From Pholis gunnellus (taxonomy: Eukaryota > Chordata > Actinopteri > Perciformes > Pholidae), in assembly GCA_910591455.2 (NCBI GenBank), contig OU342811.1, positions 2,986,022 to 3,050,021 of the forward strand: a stretch of DNA of 64,000 bases. Reading direction: 5' to 3'. Position numbers and translations under genes: made by a program. Numbering within the stretch: position 1 is the stretch's first letter; the number at the start of each line of letters is the position of its first letter. Positions 37,069 to 50,206 of the stretch are shown piece by piece. Below the pieces are notes generated by a model, which made no database searches, was not told the origin of the DNA, and saw nothing but the letters and a program-made list of their open reading frames with translations.

Positions 37069-40000
37069 TAAGAATTTCTTCTAAACGTATTTTGAAATAC
37101 ATCAATAATGAATGTAATCCGAAAGAAAATACGTTCCCTCAAAACGTAATTGATGAAGCAGTTTGGTAATATGGGAATGTTATTTTTAGGAGACCAGGCT
37201 ACGGGTTAAGTGATAAGAGGTGATGATGGGGGACTACCTATGGTAGTCACCTGAAATGTAGTTATAATCTCTGGAGAAAGCTGGGCAGTAGACATTGAGT
37301 GTTAAGATTTCATGCTGAAGATTGTTCTCATGTTAAGGTGAACGTTAAATGATAATTGGACTAGGTTGAGGTTAGGACTCTAGAGTTCCAGATTCCAGTT
37401 TCATACAACTTGGGTTTTGTTTTTCTAGTTTTGTCTATTGTTGTTTTGTCTATTTTGTCTATTATTTGTAATACTCTTATGTCAGACATTAGTGTTTCAT
37501 CAAATTAATTGCTAGAGTTGTCAGTTCAATAATAATTTACAGACTCATTTCTTGGTTCAGCTCTAAGCTGCTGTACTTACAGTCCTATCCTTGTACTAAA
37601 CTGGACCTAACCCTTAGACCTACCCCACACCTAGTCCAGTCAAGTGTAAGGATTACACAAAGACACAAATCATTTAGGTAAGCATTTAGCATTTACCTAA
37701 AAATAATTATGTTTTTCTCAGCATGTTTAGCTATAAAATGATTACGTGACACTGTTTTCTTATTTTGTTCAGTTGCAACTAGAGTATTTGTTGTCCTTTT
37801 CATTGGAGAATAGATTTAGCCTGTGTGTTGGTATGAAAATGAAAGTGTGTATGCTGGAGTCTGTGCGTGTTTGTGTGAGAGGAGGATGAGGATTACGACC
37901 TGTTCACAGCCGAGGGTGCAGACTGCATTGTTTCTGATCATTTCCTCTGTATGTCCGATTGGCTGATGAGGTATTAACTTGCCTCTTTGTTGTAATATGT
38001 GTCTCGGTCGGATTGTGCGAGGACATGTGTCCAAACAGCCACATTTTCCCCCTTGTTCAACACTGCCAAGAATCCATCCAACGCTGGCCTGAAAAACCTC
38101 CTCTGTTATCTCCACCTGTGGCATCCAATGCTGTTTTACTGATGGGCTTTTTCGACTCTGTATCTTGGGTTGACTTGGACTTTCTTTTGAAGTCTGGCCA
38201 CTGGTATTGTCACAGAACACAGCTCCAGTCCCAAAGAAAACACCAACAACAGAATGAGTTCCAAGATTAGGCTATACACCTGACGATACTCTTTCTTGGT
38301 CAGAAACATTTTATTTCAGTGACCTAAAATGGTCAAAATGCTATTTGAGAGGTTTTTGCTTGAGAAAGATAAAGCACTGGAGAAAACACCTCATGCAAGA
38401 TCCAAATAGTCACATCTAAGCTGCTGTTATCAGCGTTCATATTTCAAATAGATATAACTTTTGGCATTGAAATTGACATCTTTAAAGATAAGCCACAATA
38501 TGTTAGCACAAAATATCCATCAGCCGGCCCAAATCAGCCATCCTTTAAAAGCTTGTATCAGTCAAACACTACAGTAGTTTCCATTTCTTTATTGGCCTCT
38601 GTCCAGAACAGCATTATCTACACATCACGATGGACAAAACCACCTTGTAAATAACCATATTACTTTACCTAGTGACATCAGCCCCAGAGGAAAAGATCCC
38701 CAACATTAGAGTGCTGGGGGATTGTGTCGGGGGCGTGAGAGGTTAAGACTTGTTGAATAGCTGGTGGGCGTCACACAATGAGGTGGATTAGGCAGCACTA
38801 GAAAAGGCCTTTAGGGCTTTACTGGGGTGTTCAGCAGCTTATAGCGCCTACAATAACACGGCAACAGTGCAGATGGAGCTGGCAAAAAGGCTAGCTGGGA
38901 GGGCAAGTGGCTGGCAGATACTGTCAGCGTAGTAGAAAGCAAGGAAGCTGTGATGCAAGAAGCAGAGTAAACGATGAGTCGCATTTTACTGATTGACAGG
39001 AAGAACACAGCTCAATAAAGTTACTAATGGGTAGAAAGAAGCAGCATGTTGCTAGAGATCCCTGGTCCTCCCACAGGACCCCCTGGGTGTCACATCGGCA
39101 TTGAGACGAGGAGTTGGAGAACAGGAGCGGTGCAGGGCCGCGGATGAGAGGTGAGGCTCAGTCTCAGTGGCTCCAGCACTTGTCTCTGCTTGCCTGGAGC
39201 TGTGGCTGGAAAAATGATATCATTGCTGATGACCCATATTCTTACAGATAAACCCTGGCACTGCTACTTCATGTGCGTGAGTAAAGAAATTGTGTTTTAA
39301 AGTGCAAAATCACCACGAGTGCTGCACATTTCTGGTATGTCGTTAAGCTCATTGATGTATCCATACAAACCATGTCCAGATATACAGATGATATATGATA
39401 GGTGTGACACTTTGTTGTACTGTGCCATTGCAATTGCTATTATCTTGTAACAATATCATCATCCTTGGTTCCACCGGGGACATAACAATTCATGAGCATC
39501 CTGAATGAACAACAATAAAACAGCTACATTGTCTAGAGTTACACTAAAAGACCCATCACTGCGCTCTGGGGTCTTTAATAGGGTTATAATCCATACTCAT
39601 TAAAAATAGTGGAATTTTCTGGTTAAACTAGTATTTGCAACTATTAGCAACCTCATCCAATAAAGCACCAGTATAAGTGGCTTTATAAATCCACACATTA
39701 TCTGAACCCAGAGCAGTGTGAACCAGCAGTCCTCGCCCCTGCCTGGGATTACTGCAGCATGTCTGCCCTGTGTAGTGCTGGGGAATTAAACAGGAGGGGG
39801 GCAGGCAGCGGGCTGGGATAACACCGCAGTGTGGCACATTGCGTGTTAGCCGGGATAATAACAGTGTGGTTTGTATTAGGTTTCCCTTGGCTAAAGTAAG
39901 AAGCTCCCACTTCCTGCATGCAGTACGTGACAAAGACAGGATCCATATTGGCCTCTCAACATCTGCAGGACGTATTAAACACACGCTGTGGTTTTATGTC

Positions 40001-40924
40001 AGTGCAGTATGAGTTTGAAAAGACTCTTAAGCTAATTAGACCTCCTGTTCATCTCAAGGTCACCGGTTTGCTCTGCAGTTAGTTTTTGACAGGCAGCAGT
40101 GTGCAGTTCAACATCATCTCAAACAGTAGAAAGAATTCATAGCATGATATTCTGGCCCAGTTAAAACTGCTGTTTTAAACTGATACCAGAAAGAAACTGT
40201 AGGTCAGATTGCAGCTACAGACAGCATGTCAGCTTTTATTTTTATTCTGTACACTTGTTATTAATATGCAGGCTATCATGTCAGCATGTTTTCTTGATTT
40301 GTGGGTCTATTACCATGTTCAGACTAAAAACAGCCATGCATTTAAACAACGCCACGTAATTTACCGGTGCATTTCCTGTTGGTTTACATTGTGGCACAAA
40401 CAGCGTATTTCTACAGTATATTTGGCAATGGTCAAAGACATTTCATGTTGTACAATACTTGCTTACATTTTTTTAAACCATTATGCATCTGATAAGCCAC
40501 CAAAACTCATGTATCTCATCATCTTAACGGTGCCTGAAACCACATGTCGACCCGGTCCAACACAGGACTTTCACCCAGGAAACCGCTGTCTGTGTCCCAT
40601 GTGAAACTAAAAGTCAACGTAGACTTATTTTAATTTACGTCCGTAACTTAAGTAACGTGACAAAAGCCAAACCATGTTGTTTTTACTAAACCAATGCAAG
40701 TAGTTTTGTTGCGTTTTTGTTTTTGTTTTGCAATGCGTCAAAGGATCAGCACACACCATATATTGATGCAAGACTACGCAATATTGCCATTGTTTTTTGC
40801 ACATTCAGCTGGAATTATGCTTCTTAACGCATCATGCAGACCTGCACATCAAACAAGCTGATTGGTTGAACCAACTCGGGAGACAGGTTCAAAGCAGAAA
40901 GACAAAAAGGGTGAAGTTTGTACA

Positions 40925-41260
40925 AGTGGCCATAGTCACTGTGACGTCACCCATTGGTTTGTGGACTACAGATTTGAAGCCTCGAGTTTGACATTTTGAC
41001 ATTTTGTAGTAGCCACGCTATGTCGTCTATTTTACTAAATGAACATCATGCTGTATTGAAGAAGACTTGAAACTAGAGATTGAGACCATAAACTCATGTT
41101 TACAATGTTTACTGAGGTAATAAATGAAGTGAGATTTAGGATCATTTTCTCATAGACTTCTATACAACCAGACTCTTTATAGCAACCTGCTGGCCATTGG
41201 AAAGAGCACAAGTTTAAGGCACTTCCGTATTGGCTTCCCTTTTTAAAACCGGAGTCTGCC
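40925..41260. mobile_element. Dispersed fish repeat (non-autonomous, family not assigned)
   Basis: The phrases GTGACGTCACCCATTGGTTT, GACTACAGATTTGAAGCCTC, ATAGACTTCTATACAACCAG, CCTGCTGGCCATTGGAAAGA and AAGGCACTTCCGTATTGGCT are diagnostic of a repeat seen many times in fish genomes. The ends were not resolved. Confidence 0.6.
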
Positions 41261-42540
41261 GCCTGTGTTCTCATGTACGTGCATTATCATTTCCTGCTCT
41301 CAATTTCTTGATGACATGTCATACTCTGTCACAGATGCACATTGTCGCACGCTCACAGGGCGTAGACCACTGCCAGCAGAGCAGGCGGGCAGCAGCAGAT
41401 TAAAGACAGTGAAGGGCCTGATGGACACTACATGCATCACATTCTTAATACTGTGCTGCCACTTACGCGCACGCCATTCTGTCCATATATCGTCGGATAT
41501 GGTTTATAGCATGTAATAACAGTAATAGGTTCCTTATGTGGAGATCCTCAGCAGAGTAACTTGGTCTGGTCTGGTCTGAAGGGCTGTGGAGCAATGTGAG
41601 CATGTCAGAGAAATTCTCTCTCCCAGAGAATGTTAGGAGAAGTTTGGTTGTGTCCCAGAATAACTCTTGTCCACTGATGCTGTGGGTTAATCCCACAGCT
41701 GTGGACTTCCTCTGCTAATAACACAGATGCAAGTTCATATCGGATGAGTAATTCAGGGTAAAGCAATAAGCAGGGATCTCCTGTTTTGTTCCTACTTTAT
41801 GTTCAATGTAGTGGTGATGCTGAACAATGGTGCTAATGGTTAGTGTTCTGTGCACCTTTGGCTGCTATGCACACTTTGACACTTTGTGTAATTTAAAATA
41901 ATTTCCTATTTCCTGTAATGTTTGAGATTGCGTTCATGTTTTCATGTATGCTGCTGAAACAGTGGGTTATAGGATCATTGTGGTTTATTATAACTTGGAT
42001 CTTATTTTCATAATTTTCACCATCATTTATATCAGTTAGTAATAATACAATATAGAACATAAACACAATTACAGATGTACAGTTAGGCCAATAAATGAGT
42101 CAGTAAACTGTGATGGATGTTTACAAGAGATAGTTTCAGTAATAGTAAGTGTGTTTAAAGACGTCTTAACACAAGCAACCATTAAAGAAACATGGCAAAA
42201 TAAAATAATGCAAAATTGATCAAGTTTTTAATTCAATAGGAGGTAACTAATTTAGAATATGCAAACTAGACCTAAGAAAGCATTCAAGGACGATTTTGGG
42301 TGCTTCAAACTTTTTAAATATTTGATGCTATGGATGCATTTAATTTCATTCTGAAAAAGTATTTAGGCTTGATAGCCAGCCCGAATGATGAGGTCACTTT
42401 GTTTCTGTCAGAATAAGGATACAGAGTATGTGTCAGAAGACAAACTGTGCATGTGGACATTTGACCCGTACAGTTGTGTTGTCTGATTAGCTTAGCTCTT
42501 GTGGTTGAAAACAGATCACCTGATGACTCCGACTCAACAT

Positions 42541-42599
42541 TCTCTCTCTCTCTCTCTCTCTGTCTCTCTCACTGATTCTCTCTCTCTGTGTCTCTGCAG
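42541..42599 (+). other. bcas3: (TC)n polypyrimidine tract and splice acceptor of the last bcas3 exon
   Basis: About 58 bases of almost pure pyrimidine, largely TC dinucleotides, run into CTCTGCAG. The tract is a microsatellite that also serves as the polypyrimidine tract of the acceptor. A second AG eight bases downstream (AACTGCAG, 42,606-42,607) would also remove eight nucleotides and break the frame, so the first AG is chosen. Confidence 0.8.
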
Positions 42600-42748
42600 A
42601 ACTGCAGAGGGAGGGCAGCATCGAGACCCTCAGTAACAGCTCGGGCTCCACCAGCGGCAGCATCCCACGCAACTTCGAGGGCTACCGCTCCCCCCTGCCC
42701 ACCAACGAGAGCCAGCCGCTCAGCCTCTTCCCGAACAACTTCCCCTAG
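42600..42748 (+). CDS. bcas3: bcas3 last coding exon with stop codon
   Basis: Two bases complete the split Glu codon and 48 further codons follow before TAG at 42,746. The product starts ELQREGSIETLSNSSGSTSG, continues through SIPRNFEGYRSPLPTNESQP, and ends LSLFPNNFP. This is the highly conserved serine-rich extreme C-terminus of BCAS3. Mammalian BCAS3 ends very similarly, with small changes in the last residues. The exon is joined to the one at 9,523-9,699 by compatible phase. It lies about 11 kb upstream of tbx2 in the same orientation, the arrangement known for BCAS3 and TBX2 in other vertebrates. Confidence 0.96.
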
Positions 42749-43040
42749 ACTCCCACCTCTCCTCCAGGAAAAACCAGCACCGCCCGGCCCACCCACCTGC
42801 CTCCCCCATATCTGTCCACACAGCATCGCACTGACACAGCAAAACAAATCATGCCTCGGATTTGTTTTTCACTGAAGTGTGTTCTGTGTTGTTACTTTCT
42901 CATGCAGCTGCTCACACATTAGTGTGATCCCAGCCACACACAGTATTAGTATTGTATTTCTTTTATGAAGCTGCCAATGCTTCTGTAGTTTGTACAGATT
43001 TCCAATCATTCTAAAAATAAAATGTAATTAAATTATTTAG
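42749..43040 (+). other. bcas3: bcas3 3' UTR with poly(A) signal
   Basis: Non-coding sequence after the bcas3 stop leads to a canonical AATAAA at 43,016-43,021, followed by an AT-rich stretch. The end near 43,040 is an estimate from the usual 10-30 nt spacing between signal and cleavage. Confidence 0.65.
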
Positions 43041-45993
43041 TGTTCAAATTGAATTCATATCTGGGTGAAAACACTGAGAAAAATGTGTTATAGTCTCTTG
43101 AAAGCTAAATTTCCTTTAAACTAGTTTAAGTGTTGCCGAGCAGTTCACCAAATCTAAAGTTCAGATCAAATGTAGTTTCATCACAGAGTATTTTGATACA
43201 GCGGTCAGGGAGGAACTTCCTTTATTTTCAATATCAGATTTTTAATAACAGGCCAGTATCAGCCCCGCACATCTATCTCTGCTCTTTCACCTTGCTGCTG
43301 TGTTAAATCAGAAGCCAGTTGACACAGACGTTGTTGGAGACCAGCCGCCCTCTCCTCTCTGCAGCTGATGTTTCCTCAGCCCGGGCCGCCGTCATTCTTT
43401 GTGTGTGTTTGAAGTTTTACGGTGTGCCTATTGTCTGAATGAGCCATGAGAGCGGGAGGGCCGACAAAGGAAACATGTTTATTCCAGTCAGTGACGTGTA
43501 GCAGCTCCTTTTCCCTCCGTGTGTGTGTTGCTGCTCTCATGGCCTCTCCCGAAATGTTTTTGATTAAATCTGTCCCTCTCATGCCTTTGATTATCATGTA
43601 ATTACATTTGACAAGAGATGCAGTAATGAGATGACACTATTACTACGTTGCTGAAGTCATTTAGATGTTTACCGTGTAATTGAGACATTTCTGACATCAT
43701 TTAGATGTATTTCTCAACTCGGCCGTTCCAGATAGTACATGTTCATTGAGTGGAGTAACAGAAGCCGTCATGCTGTATTTTGTTCATTCGCAAGTTTTGA
43801 CCAAAATCTTTTTCTCGCCTCTAGTTATAGATAAATAAATAAATGCATTATACTTAAATGTGCTAGCTTTGCCTGAAGCAAAGCAGATTGACTTTGATAA
43901 TCAGAAAATTCCTTTATTCAACACACTTTGTTAGTTTGTCCGAAGCAAAATGTTTGTCTTGGTCAAAACTGAAATGCACTATTTACAGAGACACATTAGA
44001 AAGAATTGCCAATGATAAAAATAATAATGTACAATCCCTCATGTCTGCGTGTTGTTGGACTGGCTGCATGCCATGATGGCCTGTTGTTGCTCTTTCACTG
44101 AATGAGGGCATGCATCTACGTGTTTTAATTCAGAGCAAATGCTTGTTGTTGACAGTACCATTTAATTTGTAAAATACTTACTTCCCAGCAGTCATGCAAG
44201 AAAATAAAAACATAATAGAACACAAGGAAATGAAACTGTTTGTCTTTTTTCTCACTCTGATTGCTCCTAATTGTGCCATTCAGATTTCAACCACGGTGGT
44301 GACCATCAGCACAAAGTACCACTGGTAATTAGTACCATATTTTTTAACAGGCAGTAAAGTGCTGTTAAAGGGACTTTTTATGGTCGACTCTGGCTCTTTG
44401 TTCTGAGAAACGAGAGGCCATGTTTGTTTCTCTGCTAATCAGCACAAAACTTCAAATCTCAAAACACAGATAAAAAAAAAAAGAAGAAGCAAATTAAATT
44501 AAATTTGCATTTCATTATTTCTTGTAAGCGTTATTTCATCTCATCGATGTGTTCATAAGCTACTGGCCATAAAATGAAAAAGTGGTCCTTGCCCTGCTAC
44601 AATGGAACATCTCCAAGCTTGAAGAGATGACCAAAAAAACGTTTGCAGACAAAAATGTAATCTTTCACAGTATAAGTAAGACAACAGAATACATACAAAA
44701 TGTTTTTATTGAAGAGTTATTTATGAATAAAGTAGAAATGGGCTCAAGCTGTTTCTCTGTTACTTCATCCAGAGGAAAGTGCGGCGTTATGCAGCAAGCA
44801 AAAGAGAAAAACGGCAGCTTTTTATGGGAAACTTTTTATTTAATTCAAGCACTTTCTACCAAACATTTTACAATGCTTTATCATCAGGGTCACTTTTGAT
44901 ACTTTAAAGAAAATATGATGAATAACAATATGGTCATTGACAAGGATAATACACCAAAATCCTGACAACTGATACGCATAATGTCAGTTTAAAATGAATT
45001 TGTAACAAGACTGAATGGGGAGATTCTGGGCACATTAAGCGATATATTGATTTCAAGAAGAAATTCTAAAATAGTGAGCTTTGACATGTAACAGTGTACT
45101 GCAGCAGTAATTCAGATAGATGCGTCCTTTGCAAAACAGTAAATCCCTCCTCATTGATTCAAGTTGCTCTGGATAAGAGAATCAGCTCCCTGAAATGTAA
45201 ATGGCGCGAACTTTCAAGTCCCCATGTTATATTCAACATTCTGCTTAGAGATGTGCGGTGGATGTTGAGTCCCAACTTGTGAACTCTGAACAGGAAAGCA
45301 AAGTGAACGCGTATCAATCATCACAGGGCTAATCGAGTACAACTAATACTGAGTGTCGTCACACTGATTCTCCTGTATTTAGCATGGGGTCACTAGAAAG
45401 CATTGGCTTGGTTAGCATGAGCATTTAACTGGAAACATCTGATTGGAACAAAGCATGCTAACACGTATTGCAAACACTGTGGCTAGCAGCATGTTGAATG
45501 ATAGCAGGCTCCGTTGACATTTACTTTTCTAAAAGATGACGGACTCCATGGTAAAAGTTTCTAGATTATCATTAACAATCATTAGTTTCAAGTGTAGCCT
45601 AGTTGGAGCAAATTTACCATCATTCATCGTTTCTCATTTCAAGACTTTAGGAGATAAAGTAACTCTCAGACCTCCTGCTAGCTATACTTCTCTTAAAAGC
45701 AACCAACAGAAATATCTCCCTATGCTTCTGGACCTGAGGGAATTATCTTATCTGCTGTTTTTTAAAGCCAACAGTTGATGTTGATGCATATATTGTGCTG
45801 CTTGCTAATGTATCCAAACTGTGGCCTCCATTCACAACATGACCAATGTTCTGTCTGCTGAGACCAGCAGTGCAAATACATCCAAATGCAAATTCTTTTT
45901 GTTTCTTTCAGCAAATTATATTTGGTTAAGACATGGTTATGACTGGGCTGTGTATAATAAATAAATACAATTTTGAAAAACAAACTTTGTTTC

Positions 45994-46125
45994 ATATGTC
46001 CGTGCTTCCAACATGTGACTTTAGATTCGTTTGAAACGTTAACCATAAAAATCATGCGTGTGGCCAATAATCACAAATCATGTAATTAAAAAATATTCTA
46101 AATATGATTTTATTTTTACAATCCA
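45994..46125 (+). repeat. 132-bp direct repeat, copy 1
   Basis: Starts ATATGTCCGTGCTTCCAACA and ends TTTTTACAATCCA. Identical base for base to copy 2, 459 bases downstream. Confidence 0.97.
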
Positions 46126-46304
46126 GAATAGGGTGTAATTTACTATATACTTGAGGATTTATTGTATATATTTTAGTGAATTGCGCAACTTGGGAAAATC
46201 AGTTGATTGTATAGGAGCAGGCATTAAAAGCTATAGGTCTCTAATGGTGTTGTGAAGTCCAGCAGCTTCTGCAAAGAGGATTTAGAAATAACTATTGTAA
46301 TTCA

Positions 46305-46372
46305 AATTTAATCTAAATTTGATTTATATAGCCCAATATAAAAAATTTTACAACATGCAACATCGGATATGG
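46305..46372. repeat. Dispersed fish repeat fragment
   Basis: ATTTGATTTATATAGCCCAA with an AT-rich flank matches the start of a common fish repeat. It lies between the two copies of the 132-bp duplication. Confidence 0.4.
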
Positions 46373-46452
46373 AAAAACTTTCCAAAAAAACCTTCACATT
46401 TTGATGGATGCTAAAATGTAGATTTAAATCTATTATATATTATGTTCCTCTT

Positions 46453-46584
46453 ATATGTCCGTGCTTCCAACATGTGACTTTAGATTCGTTTGAAACGTTA
46501 ACCATAAAAATCATGCGTGTGGCCAATAATCACAAATCATGTAATTAAAAAATATTCTAAATATGATTTTATTTTTACAATCCA
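46453..46584 (+). repeat. 132-bp direct repeat, copy 2
   Basis: Identical to 45,994-46,125. The flanks differ (GAATAGGG after copy 1, AATGGTGA after copy 2) and no target duplication is evident. Confidence 0.97.
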
Positions 46585-49453
46585 AATGGTGACTACAAAT
46601 TCATTTTGGAGATATTTTTGTAGGTGAGCAGCCCAGAGTTGTTTTATCATTATCATTTTCAAAGTCATTTTGTTTGCCAAAATTAGACAGAAAAAAACTG
46701 CTTCTTTTGCAGCTCAACCGTAACAGGTACTTTGAGTTGTTCTCTGCAACCCACCATTCACTGTGTGGGACGTACCTGAGATGATTCCTGCATGTTTCAC
46801 CTCCACATTAAATCCTTAAACTCAGTCGGCCCTGTGATGGAGAAACTGCTTAGAAACACGGAGCTCCAGGACTCTGTTTGGTTAGCATGGCCTGCACCTC
46901 GAACACATTTGATCAAAACAAGTATTAAACTACATGTGGTGAATTGTAAACACATGTTGTCCACTCAAGTTCATCTTGAGTGCTGTAAATAATATTACAT
47001 GTTTCTGAGGAACCTGAGAGAAATAAATTATTTAGAATAATTGCTATCTAATTGAGAGAGCAACATGATTTTGATGATTAGTTGATTATCTCATGTTAAA
47101 GGTGATCAGCTGCTGCAGGAAACGTATACATTGACATGTCATGGATCCTAAACCTGCAACCAGACAACATATAGATCAATGTATAACTGTCAAGGAAGAG
47201 TTCAATCTTTGAACTGTCATTAAATTACAAACATGGTTCATTTACAGACTTTCCTCACATCAGGTTCATTTAATTATTTGCCTTTTTTCTCACCTCCTGC
47301 AGTCCCCTCCAGGAGCTCTGTGAACCACAGAGACAGCTTTGTTCCCACTAAAACTCACCATCAGTGTGTCAGGACCTGTACAGTGTAAAATGCCCAAGAC
47401 AATGCCGGAGATGTGCTCGCTGATCTGCGCTCAGCCGGCTGCTGTCAGGTTGGAAGGAGATAAGATTTGAATCAGGAACATGAGCAGGATATTTTCTGGA
47501 TGAGCTTCAGTTTCATCCGCCATATTTATCCTTAAAGAAACACATGAATCAGTTTCCATTCTCTGTGCTGCTTTAGGTTTCTGTCATTTTACAAGGCAGT
47601 TAATAAAACACTTACCTGTACAGAGGAACAGAGGAAGCAGGGATCCACTTACCTAAACTCACTTTCCTACATTTTAGGCTCACTTTCACTTCAATTAGCA
47701 CACATTAATTCACAGTGTGGGAAGATACATGTCAGCTCAGTATTTTTAAAGGGACATTGCGATGAAGTCTGACTCCATTCATCTCTTCAATCACTGCCTG
47801 ACAGCGACGGCGTTATATGACATGACGACACATTTGCAGATGTTTTATTCATCTCGTTTTCAGAAATAACTTGATTGTCATATAATCTTCAATGTTTCAG
47901 TTATTTTTAATCGCAACTTAATTTGAACCGTGTCAAAACGTGCACTTTTGAAAGCAATTTCAGTTCTTAGCGTTTAGAATTACAAATGTTGTGAAAAATG
48001 TGTCTTTAGTCTTGATAAGAGGTTGTGTTTAGATTGTGTCTGTCATTATGCTTTCTGTCATGTAGGATGTCTGATCCTCCGTGTTGTGTGACAGCAGAGG
48101 GGCAGAAGAGCCTCTCCCTCCGGCCTACAGGTAGCCTTCCTGCCCCTCTGCTGCTCCTAATATCATTCAATGTTCCCCGCGCTGCAGCTTCTAATTCAAT
48201 TTATCCACGCTGTCAACACTTCTGCAAACACACAGGAGATTATTTTGCTGGTTTAAAAAAAAAGTGCCTCAACGAAAATGGAAGAGTAAAAAAAATAATG
48301 TGCGCAGGATGATATTTAAAAGCCGATAATTTTAATATTATTTCACGCCTAGAAATACGTTGAGAGAACCAAAACTCAAACATACAAGGTTTACCTCTCT
48401 TTCATTTGATGGCGCGAACAAACCCGCACGTTCACACTTCCGGTCAAAATACACAGAAAGCCTATCCTAAAGGAGAGATTGTACCGCTCTGTTTGATCAA
48501 ATACTTTTAATCTATTTTCAAAATTAAAGGGTTTTTGCGAAACCGTATATAATAATATCCCTCAAATAAATGTATTTATTTGTATTTACTGAAAGGTGGT
48601 GGAATATGTATATTGTAATATGTGGAATATTTCTTAATCTAAACATGTAAAATATCTTTTAAAAGAAAGTCGACTGTGCAGAGGCCTTTTTGTTTTAGCA
48701 GAAATATGTTTTTTTCGTGTCCTTTTATCAAGTTTCGGGGACCCACAACATTAAAGGCCGTTTTCAGTCGTGACTGCGTGTTTGCGGAACAGGTATTTTT
48801 AACAAGATGACTCAATGGGATCGATTTGTTTTGATTTTATCAAAATGTGCGGCACCTAAGAAAGAAAAAGAAATACTCTAATGTCTCTATTGGTGCTTTC
48901 AGAGGTCCTCCTGTGGATACAGAGGAGCTCACGGCACTTTGTGCTCAAAGGCACAACGGGAACGTCACCTCCAACCAGCAACCAGCAACCGACAAATGAC
49001 AACAGATGTTTTTTTCTATTAATGCTGCAGGGAATATTTGAGGGAGTAATGACAATAGGTAATGTCTTTGTGATCTATTTGGAGGCACGCGTCACATCCA
49101 GTGATCGCGTTTGGCATATTATCGCTGAGATATACGCGTGCGCAGATTTTGGCCGAGCATCATGCACCTATTCACCTGTGGCCGTGCAGATTGTGCTTCC
49201 ATTCTGATTTACCCCGAGTCTCCTTAGCACAATAACCTATAAGGCACAATTTCACTATGATTAAAAATCTAATGGTAAAATAATTAGAGAGTGTATTAAA
49301 AGCACTGCATTGTAAAGAGTTGAAGAGTAAATCAAATCAAAGCTGATCAGTCTGAACTCTGTGTGAGTGTCTATAACATCGCGGTGTTGGCTGCTGTAAC
49401 GCCTGTGGATGTGACATCTCTGTCACTCCTCTCTGGCTCCCCTGGGTCACTAT

Positions 49454-49471
49454 AGCGCCCCCACCTGGCGG
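49454..49471 (-). promoter_or_regulatory. CTCF-like motif upstream of tbx2
   Basis: AGCGCCCCCACCTGGCGG matches 12 of 14 positions of the inverted CTCF core consensus. Motif only. Confidence 0.35.
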
Positions 49472-49739
49472 CTACCTGTCAGTCACACACACACAGCCCC
49501 CACACAACACTGTGGCTGCAGGCTGCAGCTGAGAACTGGTCTGTCAGAATATGAGGGTAAAATAAGCTCAGGGGCTGGAAGGTAGCTGGATATGAGTGGT
49601 TGTAGTTCATGATTGAGTTTGTCATGAAGTCATGTCCAGTCAAAACATGTTTGTTTTATGGAAGAGCTGTGATGCATCAGGTAATACGTTCGTCCCGAAA
49701 GGCTTCGTTTTCATTGTATTGTTCCAAATAATATGATAT

Positions 49740-49884
<145 letters not shown>

Positions 49885-49939
49885 TTGAGGAGACTGCTTT
49901 ACAAGTGAGAAATGATATGTGTCATTTAGCAGAGTGAAC

Positions 49940-50101
49940 TGTAGAGGAGCTGCAGGAGGAAGTGGAGGAGATGAAGGAGAGGAGGAAGTGGAGGAGGAGG
50001 AGGGGTGCTGGTAGCTGTACGATGAGGATGAGAGAGGAGAAGGAGAAGGAGAAGCAGAAGAAAGGAGGAGGAGGAGGAGGAGGAGGAGGAGGAGGAGGAG
50101 A
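49940..50101 (+). repeat. (GGA)n-rich purine tract
   Basis: Nearly pure purine on the + strand with repeated GGA units, ending in an uninterrupted (GGA)n run from about 50,065. It could form triplex DNA. Confidence 0.9.
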
Positions 50102-50168
50102 GGGCCGCTAGTCGCCGGGTTTCCATGTGACAAGGGGAAATATGAGGGACTTTGACAGGTCTTAAACG

Positions 50169-50206
50169 GTCTGGCGCCAAGGCCTCAGTCTAGCCGCTAA
50201 ATATAG
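50169..50206 (+). promoter_or_regulatory. SMAD-like and MEF2-like site cluster upstream of tbx2
   Basis: GTCT at 50,169-50,172 abuts GGCGCC at 50,173-50,178. A second GTCT lies at 50,188-50,191. A perfect MEF2 consensus CTAAATATAG lies at 50,197-50,206. TBX2 is a known BMP target in the heart, which makes the combination plausible. Function is inferred from motifs only. Confidence 0.35.
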
